From assembly GCA_963573315.1 (NCBI GenBank), contig OY752140.1, positions 3,348,001 to 3,412,000 on the forward strand: 64,000 bases of DNA, read 5' to 3'. Below the pieces are notes generated by a model, which did no database searches, was not told the DNA's origin, and worked only from the letters and a program-made list of their open reading frames with translations. The translations under genes were made by a program, and so were the position numbers. How positions within the stretch are numbered: the first letter of the stretch is position 1; every line of letters starts with the position of its first letter. Source of the DNA: Entomortierella parvispora. Lineage: Eukaryota > Mortierellomycota > Mortierellomycetes > Mortierellales > Mortierellaceae. This document shows positions 23,385 to 34,735 of this stretch, piece by piece.

Positions 23385-25503
23385 ATGGCTCGAAACAAAT
23401 CAGGAAACAAAAACAAGGACAAAGGTCATTCAAAGGCGGCTTCTGTCTCGAACAAGGGTCATTCGAAGACAGCCTCCGTTGGAAAAGTCTCGGACAACGG
23501 TCTTTCAAAGACGGCCACCATCGAGAAAGTCTCGGAGAAACCTTCCGGAAAGCCATGGCCGTACGCCGCTGGCTACGACAATTGCCCCGAGGTTCTCCAA
23601 CCGACCTCATTGAAGGTTAAGGGCACTATCCCAGCATGGCTCGAGGGTACCCTCTATCGATCCGGACCAGGGTAAGGAAAAAAGAATGGAAATCTTGAAG
23701 CTCTGGAGTTTGTCATGATCGCTCGTTTATGGCCCTGTCTAACGTTTTCTTGACAACAGTAATTATGACCTCAAGTCCGCGTCTGGCAAAGAAGTCAAGG
23801 TCCAGCATTGGTTCGACGGTCTTGCGCAGAGTACGTATCGCCTTTTCATCAATTGCTCACGCATTGCACCATGAAGATGCGATTTCTGTCGACATAGACT
23901 CACACGGCAGCACTTTGATGTTCCATGTCACCTCCGATAGTCCACAGATACGAGATCCAGAAGGGAGGCCGTGTATCTTACCGTTCCCGCAACACCTCGA
24001 ATGACCTTCGTGAGCGTTACAAAAATGCCGAGAAGCTCACAGGCATCTCCTTCTGTCAGCGCGACCCTTGCAAGACCATCTTTCAAAAGTTCTTCACGAC
24101 TTTCAAGATGGCTGCCTTTGGAGGGCCTGTAATGTCCGGCACTGATACCAATGTGGCCGTGATCCCCACCATAAACTTTCCAGGATTCAAGATTGATCCT
24201 GACGCGAAACCAAAGAATGGTCAGAATCCCAACGTTCGCAACATGGTCATGAATACCGACGGCAATGTCATGCAAGAGCTTGATCCCGTCACTCTGGAGC
24301 CCATCCGACTCTTTACCTATGGAGATATCGATGATGCATTGAAGTCTAGCAACATGGCCTCTGCTCATCCTTGCGTCGATCCAGAGACCAACGAGCACTT
24401 TAACGTCTTGCTGTCTTTCGGTCCGACGGCGGTGTACAAGGTGGTCCGTACCCGTCAGTCATCCAAGGGTGCCCACCATGAGCCCGATTTGGATATCCTG
24501 GCCGAGATCCAGTCCCCACGACCCACCTACATGCACAGCTTCAGCTTGACCAAACGCTATGTGATCATTAACCATTGGCAGTGTGATTTTGCTGCCTGGG
24601 GTATGAGTGTCTTGTGGACTGGTAACGCTTGGGAGTCATTCAAGGAGCACGACCCGAAGAGCAAGTGCTCCTTCTATGTCGTGGACCGTCTTCTTGGAAG
24701 ACACGTTGCCACATACGAGTGCGATCCTTACTACGCCTTCCACACCATCAACGCCTTTGATGAAGGCGACGATGTTGTCGTGGATATTGCAGCCTACAAA
24801 GTAAGAATCATGGGCCAAAACCAAAGGTCTATTGACCATTTCTAGTTTTAGAATTGCAACCGAGAGGAACTCATTATATTTGCCCATCTCTTTTATCTAT
24901 TTATCATAGGATCATACTGTCATTGGTGATTACTACATTGACAACCTTCGAAATGAGACTTCTGGTAAACCTCCACAGCAGGGATTCATACGTCGTTACC
25001 GCCTCAGCAACATCCCCAAACATGCTACAGTCACTGGGCAGACAAAGAGTCGCGTACCCAAGGCTGCCCAAGCAGAGATTGACTTTGAGATGGATCGATC
25101 CATCAACTTTGAGTTGCCCTCCTTGAACCCAAGCTACTACTTGTGCGACTACCGTTACGCGTACGGTGTGAACCGTTCTGGTCAGAACAGGACCTTGATC
25201 TACGACCGTATCATCAAAGTGGATCTTGAAAAGGCCAAGAAGGGTGATTCCAAAGGCGGTGCCAAGTTTTGGATCGAGGATCAATGTACGCCTTCTGAGC
25301 CTGTCTTTGTCCCTACTCCCAATGCAAAAGCCGAGGACGACGGTGTGCTGTTGTCCGTTGTGCTGGATGGTCGCCGTCGCACTGGGTTCTTGTTGGTCTT
25401 GAATGCTCAGACCATGGAAGAGATTGCGAGGGCGGACATGCCAACAGGAATGATTGCACCACACAATTTCCATGGTGCCTTTGTTTCAAGCCTCAAAGTC
25501 TAG
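23385..25503 (+). CDS. Carotenoid cleavage oxygenase family protein
   Basis: Non-heme iron dioxygenase family that cleaves carotenoid or apocarotenoid double bonds; in zygomycete fungi such enzymes lead to trisporoids. Exon 1 is 23385-23671, exon 2 starts 23760, exon 3 starts 23940, and the last exon starts after an intron near 24801-24909. After splicing the fold is complete: the first strands carry IPAWLEGTLYRSGPG and WFDGLAQIHRYEI. The four iron-ligand histidines are visible in ASAHPCVD, PTYMHSFSLT, YYAFHTINAFDEGD and the C-terminal APHNFHGAF. The first 50 residues are a Lys/Ser-rich repeat (units like KGHSKTASV) not typical of the family. The substrate cannot be told from sequence, and no other carotenoid gene is nearby. 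Confidence 0.92.
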
Positions 25504-25673
25504 AATCTTGCCCTCTTGTCATAGCCCTTGTCTTCCAGAGGTCCTTTGCCCTTTTCTCCAATACATCTGAACATTTTCAAAAAAAGAAAAAAGATAGGAG
25601 GGGGACTCTTGTGTTTATAACGCAAAACTTATTTTTTTTTATTTCGATCGATAATCCTTCGTTCCCAAGTGCT

Positions 25674-28600
25674 CTAAAAGGCTTCAATGACCAAAGGCTC
25701 ATGATCATAGTAAACAAGGCGACGATGCACATCCTCGGCGTGATACAGCACCTTGAACTCGCCTCGACTGTAAAAGCAGACAGGCAGGATGTGGCTGGTG
25801 GTTGAATCCGGTTGCATCTGTGTCATAAGTGGAAAGAAACAAAACACTACAAGTCAGAACCAAAGTCATGTAGTGAACCAACAGATTTGTACCAAAGGGT
25901 GTATTACCTTTGCGAGAGGAGCTTGAAGGACTCCATGCCAGACCATTCGCGTTCCCATATCATACTCCATTGTTCCATCTCCGTGCACTTGGACAGGTTG
26001 CATCCTCAGACACAGCTTGACATCCATGTGGGACCGGTTTACCACCATGAATCGGATCTGTGCGAATTGGTCGACTGGGCACCTCCAACGGTTTGATCCA
26101 ATCTGCTCCAGTCCTCGCTTTGATGTGTCTGATCCTTCATTTTGTCCCTGCGCCTGTTCGTGATCCGTGTCATCCATGGCAGCAGTAGGCTCCAATGTCA
26201 CCAAGAACGAAATGTCTTCAATCTTAAGTACATTCAACATCGACTTTGTCAATCGCAGAGTTCGGAGATCAAACTTTCCAAAGCGACCCGAGGTATCCTT
26301 GCAAGTCCAACGAGCCACCACTCGCTTGAGGAGCTCCTCTCTGAACCAAAACAAGGCACGCTCCAACGCCTGCTCTTCCGCAGATAACGCAACACCCCTG
26401 GCGACCACAAACTGCTTGTTCGACAACGTAGGAATCGGCCTCGAGAGTTGCTCAGTCGAGAGGACCATTCTCCGAACGGGAAGAATTATCCGCTGGGTGT
26501 TGCCTGGTTGAATGACGGTTGTCGACTTGATCAACTTGTTGACATCCAGTCCTTCACCTTCCTCAGAATCATCCACCAACATTGCTACTTCCACAGGGAC
26601 TGTCCACACGTTGCGCACATCTAAGGTAAGGAGACAATATTCGTTCTTGGTTCCAAGAGCGACACGGCGCGAAATAGCGGCTTCAATCTGTTCTCCTGGA
26701 AGTACAGCATCCCCTCGAGCCTTTGACAAGAGTTGTTCCACACTCTGGCGTTTATCCACCTTTGCAAAGTTGGAGCTCAGTCGTTTGTTAATTGTCCTCG
26801 ATCCCCGACGACCCTTGTGACCATTAGTTTGGATATGAATCGTCTTTTTGTTCACGGGAGAGTCACCAGTGTTGTCACCATCAGAAGGCGGCGCCAAGAA
26901 TCCATCGTTTGAAAAGTCGATGCGGGGGACAGTCGTGTGCTCACCGCTAGAGAAGATTCCGCTATCACCGTTCGGCCGCTGTTCGAGCACAGGCGTGTTG
27001 GGTTCTGTGGCAGGAATGTCCATTCCTCCGTGAGACTGAAGGTAAAGGATATCCATGTTAAGACACTCCACGGTTTTGTAGACCGTCATCAAGACCTGCG
27101 AGAAAAGCTGGCGGGTGATAAAGATCTTTGACAATTCATCATCTTCATGAGCAGGTCGATGGAGGTATGCATAGTCGAGTTGAATCATTCCAGACGAACT
27201 ATATTTTCATAAAATGCAAAGTTCATTAGATACCATGATTCGATTTAATCCCGATATACTATTCAAATCATTAGCAAAGGGCTTACCATCCTCGTTTCCC
27301 AAGAACGTCAACCTTGATTTCTCTTGTGCCACCAACGGGGATGTGGCATTCGACCTCCCGATTCCAAGAAAAGACATTCATCTTTTTCAAAAAGAGTTCC
27401 AGTTCGTAGCCATCCTCTGCCGACAGGTCCACGCTATTGTTATTGTTGCTCATTGTGGTCAGCTGACTGGTCGAATCGGAGAAGGTCAATGTCACAAAGT
27501 CCACCGGGATAGATCCAATGTTCTCCAATGTAATTCGGATAGTGGTTCTATTGAGGTGGTAGAGAATTAGTTAGAGTCAAGGCGATCTACGTCCATTGAT
27601 TCATCTTCCATCGTGTCGCTAGCACATTAAACGTACTTTTCGCCCTCAAACAACATGACAGAGCCATGTTGAACTGAAGTCGAGCTGATCTTCAGAAGGG
27701 GCTGAGGAGGAATCACTGTGACAGTGGCAAACCTAATGTCAGACTCTGCCTCATCACCTCCCTGCTTTTTGGTAAAGCTTTCCAATCCTCTAGTGCGATA
27801 GACGGCAATAATGACAAAATTGTAAGCAACATAGATCATTCCACCACAGTCCTTCGGCATATTGTTTCTCCTTTCACTACCTCTTCTTGGATCGAGGCAA
27901 GATTTCAGTTTTGGTATTTTTGCCATCTGTACTCTCAACCACAGCAGCAGCGCCAGTTCGGGGGTTCACCACAAAGAATTCCTGCTCGGCGCAATGCTGG
28001 ATCTGCACCAAGCATCCTCGGATTTGCAGTTCCCCTGGCCCCTTGGGAACTCCTGCTACCTTAATGGACACTGTTGTCTGAGCAGGGATGACAGTTGAGG
28101 TCGGAGAAGCCTCAAACTCGACTCCTGAAGTCGATAGACGAATCTCTTGAATCTCCAGATCGATTCCATGAGGGTTGGTCAAGGTCACGATGAAGTAAGC
28201 CATCTCATCTGCAACAAGGTCGAGTTTGGCCACGCTGTTGGCTTTGCGATGGAATGGATTATAAATGAACGGGTCGATTTCTCCCGTGGGGTTGGCAGCC
28301 ATTTTGGTTTCTGGAAGAATCGATTTTAACGTTTCCTTGGACCTTGCGAAAGGCATCTTCCGCGCAGATGGTCTAAGAATAATGAAGCATGATACACTTA
28401 GAAACTACTCGTTGGAGCCATTTTTAGTGGACTCGGAGAAACTTACGAGCAAACCTCAATATCCACAACCAATGTGTTTGTCCAGTAATGAATATCGGTG
28501 AGATCAGTGGAGCCAGATTTTTTAGCAGCCGTCAAAATTCGGGGCAAGGATGCATACAATCCCGCCTGCTCCTCCCGAGTCAAGTACGCATGGAGCTGTC

Positions 28601-31289
28601 TCAGAAGTGTCGTTGTAAAGTACATCATGGCCGTGTAATCTAACAGATTGTAAAGATTCATGTCAGCCCTAACATCATCTTTGCCAGCAGCAAGTAGGAA
28701 AAAAACAGGACATTCAGGTACCTGGAACAGCCTCTGCTACTCGAATGCACTCATACAGGACGTCAATTTGCAACTCTGGCCAGCCGTGATCCATATACAT
28801 CCCCACGTTGGAAGTGAAGTTTTCTCCGACACCAAAAACATTACAAATTTGAGTCAGGCATTCCAGCACACCGTGGTCAGAGTTCACAGGCTTTTTAGGA
28901 GCGGACCCGTGAGCTTGCGATGCTGCCTGCGCCAAACGGGTCTGATGGAGCAGGGGTGCGATCATACGGACCGCGTATCTGAGGTACAGCGACTGCTTTC
29001 TTCTGAATTGGATGGCGCCCAGGATGGATGCGATCGTTGTTGTAAAATGGATCTACATATATCATTGTCGTATTTGTCAATATCAATTCTCCAAGAATGA
29101 ATCCACCTTTGAAAATGATAGATTTCAAAAGACTGAACATACCTGGTCGATAATCCAAAGCTCATCCAAGCGTCCACTCCAGGTCTTCGAGATCCAGCTC
29201 ATAATGTCAGTCCTGGTCACCCCCAAGTTAGGAGTGGTGATGCTTCCGCTTCGTGATCTCAGAGTGGATGCGCGTCTTAACAGACCGGAGGCTCCTGAAG
29301 CTGAAGCTGAGGAAGCGCGACCTGGTGAGGATTTCATGATCGGCTGAGGACCATCACCTACAGATGCATCCATATGCATCAAAATATTCCCGCTTACAAC
29401 TGCAGCAAGTGCGCGATCATCCAGAATGCCATTGCCGCATACGAAGCACGTCGCAATGAATTTTGTTACTTTCATGCAGGCCTCTACATACAAGATGGCT
29501 GGCGCAGCATTGTTGGGGACCTTGCTGTACAAACTCAAGATTGTTTGAAACTTCTCTGGGATATCGACAATCAATGGCTTGATTGCTGGCGTACTCTGTA
29601 TCCTTGTTGGTTCACTGGTGGTGGGCGACGTAGGTGAAGACATTATTTGCTGCATCTGTTGTTGGTTGAATTGCTATACATAGAAAGTATGTAACTGTTA
29701 AGAGAGGTAACGCTGTTGCCCAGTTAAACTTGTATACGCACAGGTGTGGTTATGCTTACAGAAAGATCGGCCTGGATATATGCCAACAAAACAACAGCAC
29801 AGTACATTCCTTCCATTGCGCTTCCTTGCCATAAAAAATCCGAGTTTGACTTTGTGACCTCAATTACTGCTTGGTAACTATGCAAGAAAAGCCCAAAGGT
29901 TGTTAGTTTCTTGTGAATCTCCCTTTCTCCCTTGTTGTTCGCAAGATATCACCCATTTCTGGAAAAAAAAAGCAAGAAGAAAAAATAGTACCTAGTAACC
30001 GCTTCCGAGAGTCGTCCTGCCATTAGATACAAATCACCGTAGAGCTTCTGGGCTCTGGCGGCAGTTCTTTTACGCAAACGCTGGTCAGTGACGACGGCAG
30101 TCTGAAGATAGCTATTGGCGGGGTTTGTGGATGCAAATCCTGTTGAGGACATTGATCTTGCGTGGTTTGAGGTTCCAGAAGTCGTCATTGCAGAAGGAGG
30201 TGCTGTCAGAGGTTTGATACCGCTTCCTGCTATGTCAGGCAAGGATGAAACGTTGGTAGGGATGGGGCTAGGTCCACTGTAGGGCCTCTGTCCTGAATAT
30301 ACCGATATGGCTGGGCTTGGGGAGTCAATTTCCTGTCTCTTTCCGATGGCGGCCGCCTAATATGAAGAATGATTGATTAACCGAAATCGGATGGGAGGCT
30401 TGGGTCCAAAAAGGGCAGTTCGATCCATCGCATGTTCCCGTCGACTTACAATATTCTCGAACTCGGTTAGAATAGTTCTTGTAAGATCACAGATCAGCAC
30501 CAGGAGATACGACGATGTGTTGCCTTCATTGGGAATCATGATGATACCACCCCCTCGGCGATCATCCTGATGTTTCTCGGAAGGATCAAATGCAAAGCAT
30601 TGATTGGCGACTGCTGAAGGGTACTATACAACGGCAGCAGGATAACAATTTAACATCTGCTCGTCGTTCATACAACTATTTCATAGGTTCCTGACACTTA
30701 CTCTAGACAAAATCTGCTGGAACTGCTGGTGTCCTGCTGCCATGTTGCCATCGGGCCATTCTTGGCAGTCCATGATGCCTATTACCTAAGAACGACAATA
30801 TGTGTGAGTGAGATGATATTGCATTTCCTCTGAGCAACACAAGCATAAGGCATCTATCCAGATATGGTAAAATAACGACGTACTCCGAAAATGCGACGAT
30901 GCATTTGGAATTCCTCCAGATACTGATGTTCGCCACTATACGAGGTTACAAACTGAAAGTAAAGCTGACCCTCATGGGGCACCGTCTGACTAAAGAAGGC
31001 TGGAAAAGAAAGCAAGAGCGTTTAGCGGTAGTAACGGCAAGGAAAGCGGAACAGAGCCACTTGACATTCTGCTTTGAGGATGGTAACGCAATGCGATCTA
31101 GTCTTCAAGTTGGACAACGGAATCCTTACAGTTCTCGGTGCGTGGACCCATCCAGACCTCCTCGAGCTTGACCGAGTTGTGCTGGCGGAGCATCTTGACG
31201 TGACGCTCAAACGTCGCCTTCTTGATGGGGCCAACAGGCACCAGCAGGACACGGATGCGCGCTGCCGAGGTAAAGTTGACTGCGTCCAT
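25674..31289 (-). CDS. TRS120: TRAPP II complex subunit Trs120/TRAPPC9
   Basis: Very large subunit of TRAPP II, the exchange factor for Ypt31/32-type Rabs at the late Golgi. The start at 31289 gives MDAVNFTSAARIRVLLVPVG, the conserved Trs120 N-terminus with PVGPIKKATFERHV. About a dozen exons follow leftward and end at TAG 25674-25676. Recognisable pieces include FFSQTVPHEGQLYFQF and QEWPDGNMAAGHQQF, the helical middle with YLQTAVVTDQRLRKRTAARAQK and LYGDLYLMAGRLSEAVTRY, DIMSWISKTWSGRL, and beta-rich C-terminal repeats (IDPFIYNPFHRK, YCLLTLDVRNVWTVPVEV). Gene order and frame are consistent across the locus, and I see no lesion. It is followed on the same strand by GOS1, another Golgi traffic gene. 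Confidence 0.9.
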
Positions 31290-31772
31290 GACCCTGTTTG
31301 CTCTTTTTGCTTCTAAGGGGCTCTCTCTAGTGGCCTTGGTGAATTCCTGGTGCCGTAGACGAGTTGAGGAGGACGGCGCGTGAAGATGATGAAGAGAGCA
31401 GAGAAGAACGCGATGAGGAGGTGATGATGGAGGCAAGGCCGCAAGAGCCGCTCGCCGCGGCAGGGCACGTGACAGAAATTTCTTTCGCCCTTTTTTTCCT
31501 GCTGACTTGGATGTGCCACCCTTTTCCCCAGACGATCCTTGCGACCTTTGTTCGAGGATTTGCAAAAATCAATATCGATCATGGAAATCCCACCTTCATT
31601 CATCTCCTTCTTTGACGTTGCTTTTTAATAAAAGTAATAATGATACATTGGTCAGAGGGGAGGACGAGGCATGATGGCATTAACAAGGGTAAAAACAGAA
31701 GCTTTTGTGAACCGAGTGGAGTTGGAATAGTTGCGAAGAGCGGAAGGGACGCAGTTGTGAGAGTTAGATTGT
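31290..31772. promoter_or_regulatory. TRS120 upstream region and GOS1 3' flank
   Basis: About 480 bp. It contains a GGCACGTGAC site (CACGTG core 31466-31471) some 180 bp before the TRS120 start, and AT-rich sequence near 31625 that includes AATAAAA. No coding sequence is called. Confidence 0.45.
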
Positions 31773-32806
31773 CTAAGCGACAAAGTAGAGGACGCCAACA
31801 ATACATGATCCAATGACGCAGGACAGGATAACATTGTCACGGTTCTTCCTCGATTGAATCTTGCCAATCAATTGACCGACACTTGGCAACTGGGTCGCCA
31901 CGTTGTTGATCCTTTGATTGACACTGAGTAAAGTTGAACGCTGTCTATCCAGATCGTCCTTGGTAGCATATGCTTGCCTATCAGATGAATTTAATGTGAG
32001 ATGTCAGTTTTGATCCCAAGCAGGTTAAAGAATTCAAGGCGGGGTGGGGGGTATACATACTCGAGTGCGCTATCCGCCAAAAGATGACTTCCGTCGATCC
32101 GGGACCGCTCGTTCAACAGGTAGTCGGAAGCAGACATGCCGCTCCCTGATGGTCCCCCGTTTTTGAAAGTGCTGATGTCGTCCCGTACAGAGCTCAGTAA
32201 CTGAGCATGATCTCTGGCTGCCCTAACGTTCTGACGGGTCTTCCGGTATTCCTTTGTATAGTTGTGTAATATATCACGATGTTTCTGCAAAAGATGAGAC
32301 ATTGAGATCGGGGCTTGACCCGTGGTCTGTGTCTGTGCATCGAGGTGTGCAGACATGGCATCGACTAAATTATTCAGCTGTGGGCCGGAATATAGAAAAA
32401 ACATGTTTAGGGGAAACCCATGCTCTTTTCAGCCAAGTCAGAGAAGCCAGTGTGCAGCCAAACAAACCTTTTCCAGCAGTTCTTCAATGTTGGCTTCGAG
32501 TTCCTCGCCTGTCCCTGAAGGAGCGGCACTTGACCCTGCTGCCTCAGCCACTGCTGCACCAGAGATGGCACCGGGTCCGTTGCGAACGGCAAACTTTGAA
32601 AGGGCAGTAAGCTTGGATTCAATTTCTATTTCAATTTGGCGTACGTCCTTGCGCAAGGTATCCCAGGGAAGGGGGCCAGCAGCAGTGCCTGCAGCAGCGG
32701 CGATGGCTAATGAGGCATTGTTCAGCGATGCGGAAGCGAGCGAAGGCGAGTTGCTCAGAGGAGCGTTGCGGTAGATGGGGGTTCGGTTGGGAGTCGTCTT
32801 TTGCAT
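31773..32806 (-). CDS. GOS1: Golgi Qb-SNARE Gos1 (GOSR1/GS28)
   Basis: SNARE for intra-Golgi and ER-Golgi fusion. The start at 32806 gives MQKTTPNRTPIYRNAP. Three exons: an N-terminal one with LPWDTLRKDVRQIEIEIESKL, a middle one with LHNYTKEYRKTRQNVRAARDHAQLL, and a last one with the SNARE motif and tail anchor (LLSVNQRINNVATQLPSVGQ, then SRKNRDNVILSCVIG and a hydrophobic C-terminus ending LYFVA). The order (Habc-like helices, SNARE motif, RKxRD, single C-terminal membrane segment) matches Gos1/GS28. Confidence 0.93.
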
Positions 32807-33083
32807 TGGCTGTAGCTACAGATACTGGGATATTGGTTTCGAGTTGTTTGAACGGAATTGGTTTCGAGTTTGAACGGAATGGACGGAAAGTAGGGAGTGG
32901 ACGAAGGACGGATGAATAGGTTGAAGTGGTTGAAGTGGATGAAAAATGAATGAAAGATGGATGAAACGGGAGATGAACAATGAGCATGCAACTTGCATGC
33001 ATGAAAGCAGGCTTTTTGTTGCACGTGACAACCTGTGCAACTGGAACTATCGTTTATGGGGGTTGGCCCTCTACATTTGTCAA

Positions 33084-34085
33084 CTACTTGGGCTTCGAGA
33101 CGAGAACAAAGTGGCGCTGCTCCATCATTCCTAGGTCCTCTCCACGCTTGCTCATGTCTTTGCCAGTGTTGTTCTCCTCCGCACCCTGCGATTCTTGCTG
33201 CTGGGGGACCAATCCGCACTCATGAACAAGCTGGCGGACCTCATCCAAGTCATAGAGACACTCAGCATAGAACTGGTCGCGAACAACTCCGCTAGCTGTC
33301 GAGACCACAACCTCACGGCTGATCAGTCGCTTCTTGTCCCTACTCAACTCTCGTTCTCGGCACACAATCATCTTGTCGTCGATCCACTCCCAGCCGCGGG
33401 TTGAAAAATTCTTGCGAAGATAACCACCATCAGGAATGTCAAGGACAGCAAGACCACCAGGACGAAGGATCCGGCGAATCTCCTTGAGAAGATTTTTGTT
33501 GGCATTGTCCGTAGCAAAGTACCCAAAAGAGTTTCCCATGAGCATCACCAAGGAAAAGGTATTATCGGCGTGGGGGATTGAACGACAGTCGCCAATCGTA
33601 AAGCTAGCTCGATCGGACACGCCGGCTGTCTCTGCTCTGGAGTGGGCGAGGTGGATCAAGTATTCAGATTGATCATGGCCATGGAGCTCAAGATGAGGGT
33701 ACAGAGATGCAAGTTGAAGCACATGCCGACCCTGACCGCAACAAAGATCAAGGATGCGAGTCTTTTCGACAGGAGTCTCTTGAAAAATGGATCGGATGGT
33801 TTCATGGCTTTCCAAGAGTCGAATCTCTTCCAGAGTAATAGCAGGGTCTTCGACTACATCGCCATCTGTCTGCAAATATAAACTGTCGCCAAAAACATTC
33901 TTCCACCACGCTTTGGGCACATAGTCTTCAGGATTCTGGACGCGTCCATGGCAGAGGGCAGGTGTAGGAGCAGCCGTCGGCAGTGGCATGGCCATGCCAG
34001 TAGCCTTGGCTAGGACATCCTTGTCTGTTAAAAAGGAGACAGGGCTATCGAAAGGCTGAGCTTGATTAAGCGGAGGGGGGGACAT
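33084..34085 (-). CDS. Class I SAM-dependent methyltransferase
   Basis: I chose the start at 34085 (MSPPPLNQAQPFDS). The frame stays open upstream but becomes low-complexity and runs into the divergent promoter. The product is 333 aa. Motif I is RILDLCCGQGRHVLQLAS, followed by the acidic motif II loop (HGHDQSEYL), GDCRSIPHADNTFSLVMLMG (motif IV region) and LRPGGLAVLDIPDGG. These define a Rossmann-fold methyltransferase of the broad Methyltransf_11/25 type. The substrate is unknown. It is head-to-head with the XRN-family gene. Confidence 0.88.
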   Translation of the reverse strand: MSPPPLNQAQPFDSPVSFLTDKDVLAKATGMAMPLPTAAPTPALCHGRVQNPEDYVPKAWWKNVFGDSLYLQTDGDVVEDPAITLEEIRLLESHETIRSIFQETPVEKTRILDLCCGQGRHVLQLASLYPHLELHGHDQSEYLIHLAHSRAETAGVSDRASFTIGDCRSIPHADNTFSLVMLMGNSFGYFATDNANKNLLKEIRRILRPGGLAVLDIPDGGYLRKNFSTRGWEWIDDKMIVCRERELSRDKKRLISREVVVSTASGVVRDQFYAECLYDLDEVRQLVHECGLVPQQQESQGAEENNTGKDMSKRGEDLGMMEQRHFVLVSKPK

Positions 34086-34735
34086 TGTCAGCGTAATAAG
34101 GATATGTGCGCGTGGGAAGATGTGAGGAGATGGGAAAGTCAGAGACGGTGGTGTAAGTGAGGAGTAAAGGCCCCGGTTTCCTTGGCGAGCCGTTTTTATA
34201 ATGCCGTTGGCCTCGCCTGGTCTGATCTGGCTGAATCTGGCTGAAGACAGAACAAAGTTGCAGTGTCCACGGATGGCAGCAGAATGCAGATATTCCCAAA
34301 CAGACACAAGAGGGAACGACAAACGAGACTTGAAATGGAACTCACCCGGGATCGGGACAGAGGATAGCAGAATCGACTGAACATGTACACAAGTCTGAGC
34401 ACGCGATGCCGCGGTCAAAGTTGAGAAAAACAGGCGCGCTGTCTGGTCGAGCGAGAGCCGCGACGCGACAAGGAATGCCCTGTGGGCAATGGGGAGAGGA
34501 AGAGGAAGACGAGAGACAGTCACAAGTGCCGCAGACAGACGGCATGACGCCCCAGGCAAAGCAAAGGGCGCAGGCAGGCGAAGCGCTGTTTCCACACTGT
34601 TCACACTCGGCAGACAGGGGTCAACTACCTGAGCACCCATGCATCCAGCGAGCACATACTCCCATCCCCATCCCCACATCCACTCTCTCTCATCCTCATC
34701 CTCATCCTCATTCTTATTCTCAGCATCAGCACATT
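34086..34735. promoter_or_regulatory. Divergent promoter between methyltransferase and XRN-family gene
   Basis: About 650 bp between outward-facing starts. A CTCATCCTCATC-type pyrimidine repeat (34685-34720) lies just before the XRN-family ATG. The ORFs over this region are low-complexity extensions and I do not call them. Confidence 0.45.

Noticed and set aside
34086-34679. Extended N-terminus for the methyltransferase
   Set aside because: The upstream in-frame sequence is Ser/Leu-rich low complexity unlike the enzyme and would take up almost all of the divergent promoter.
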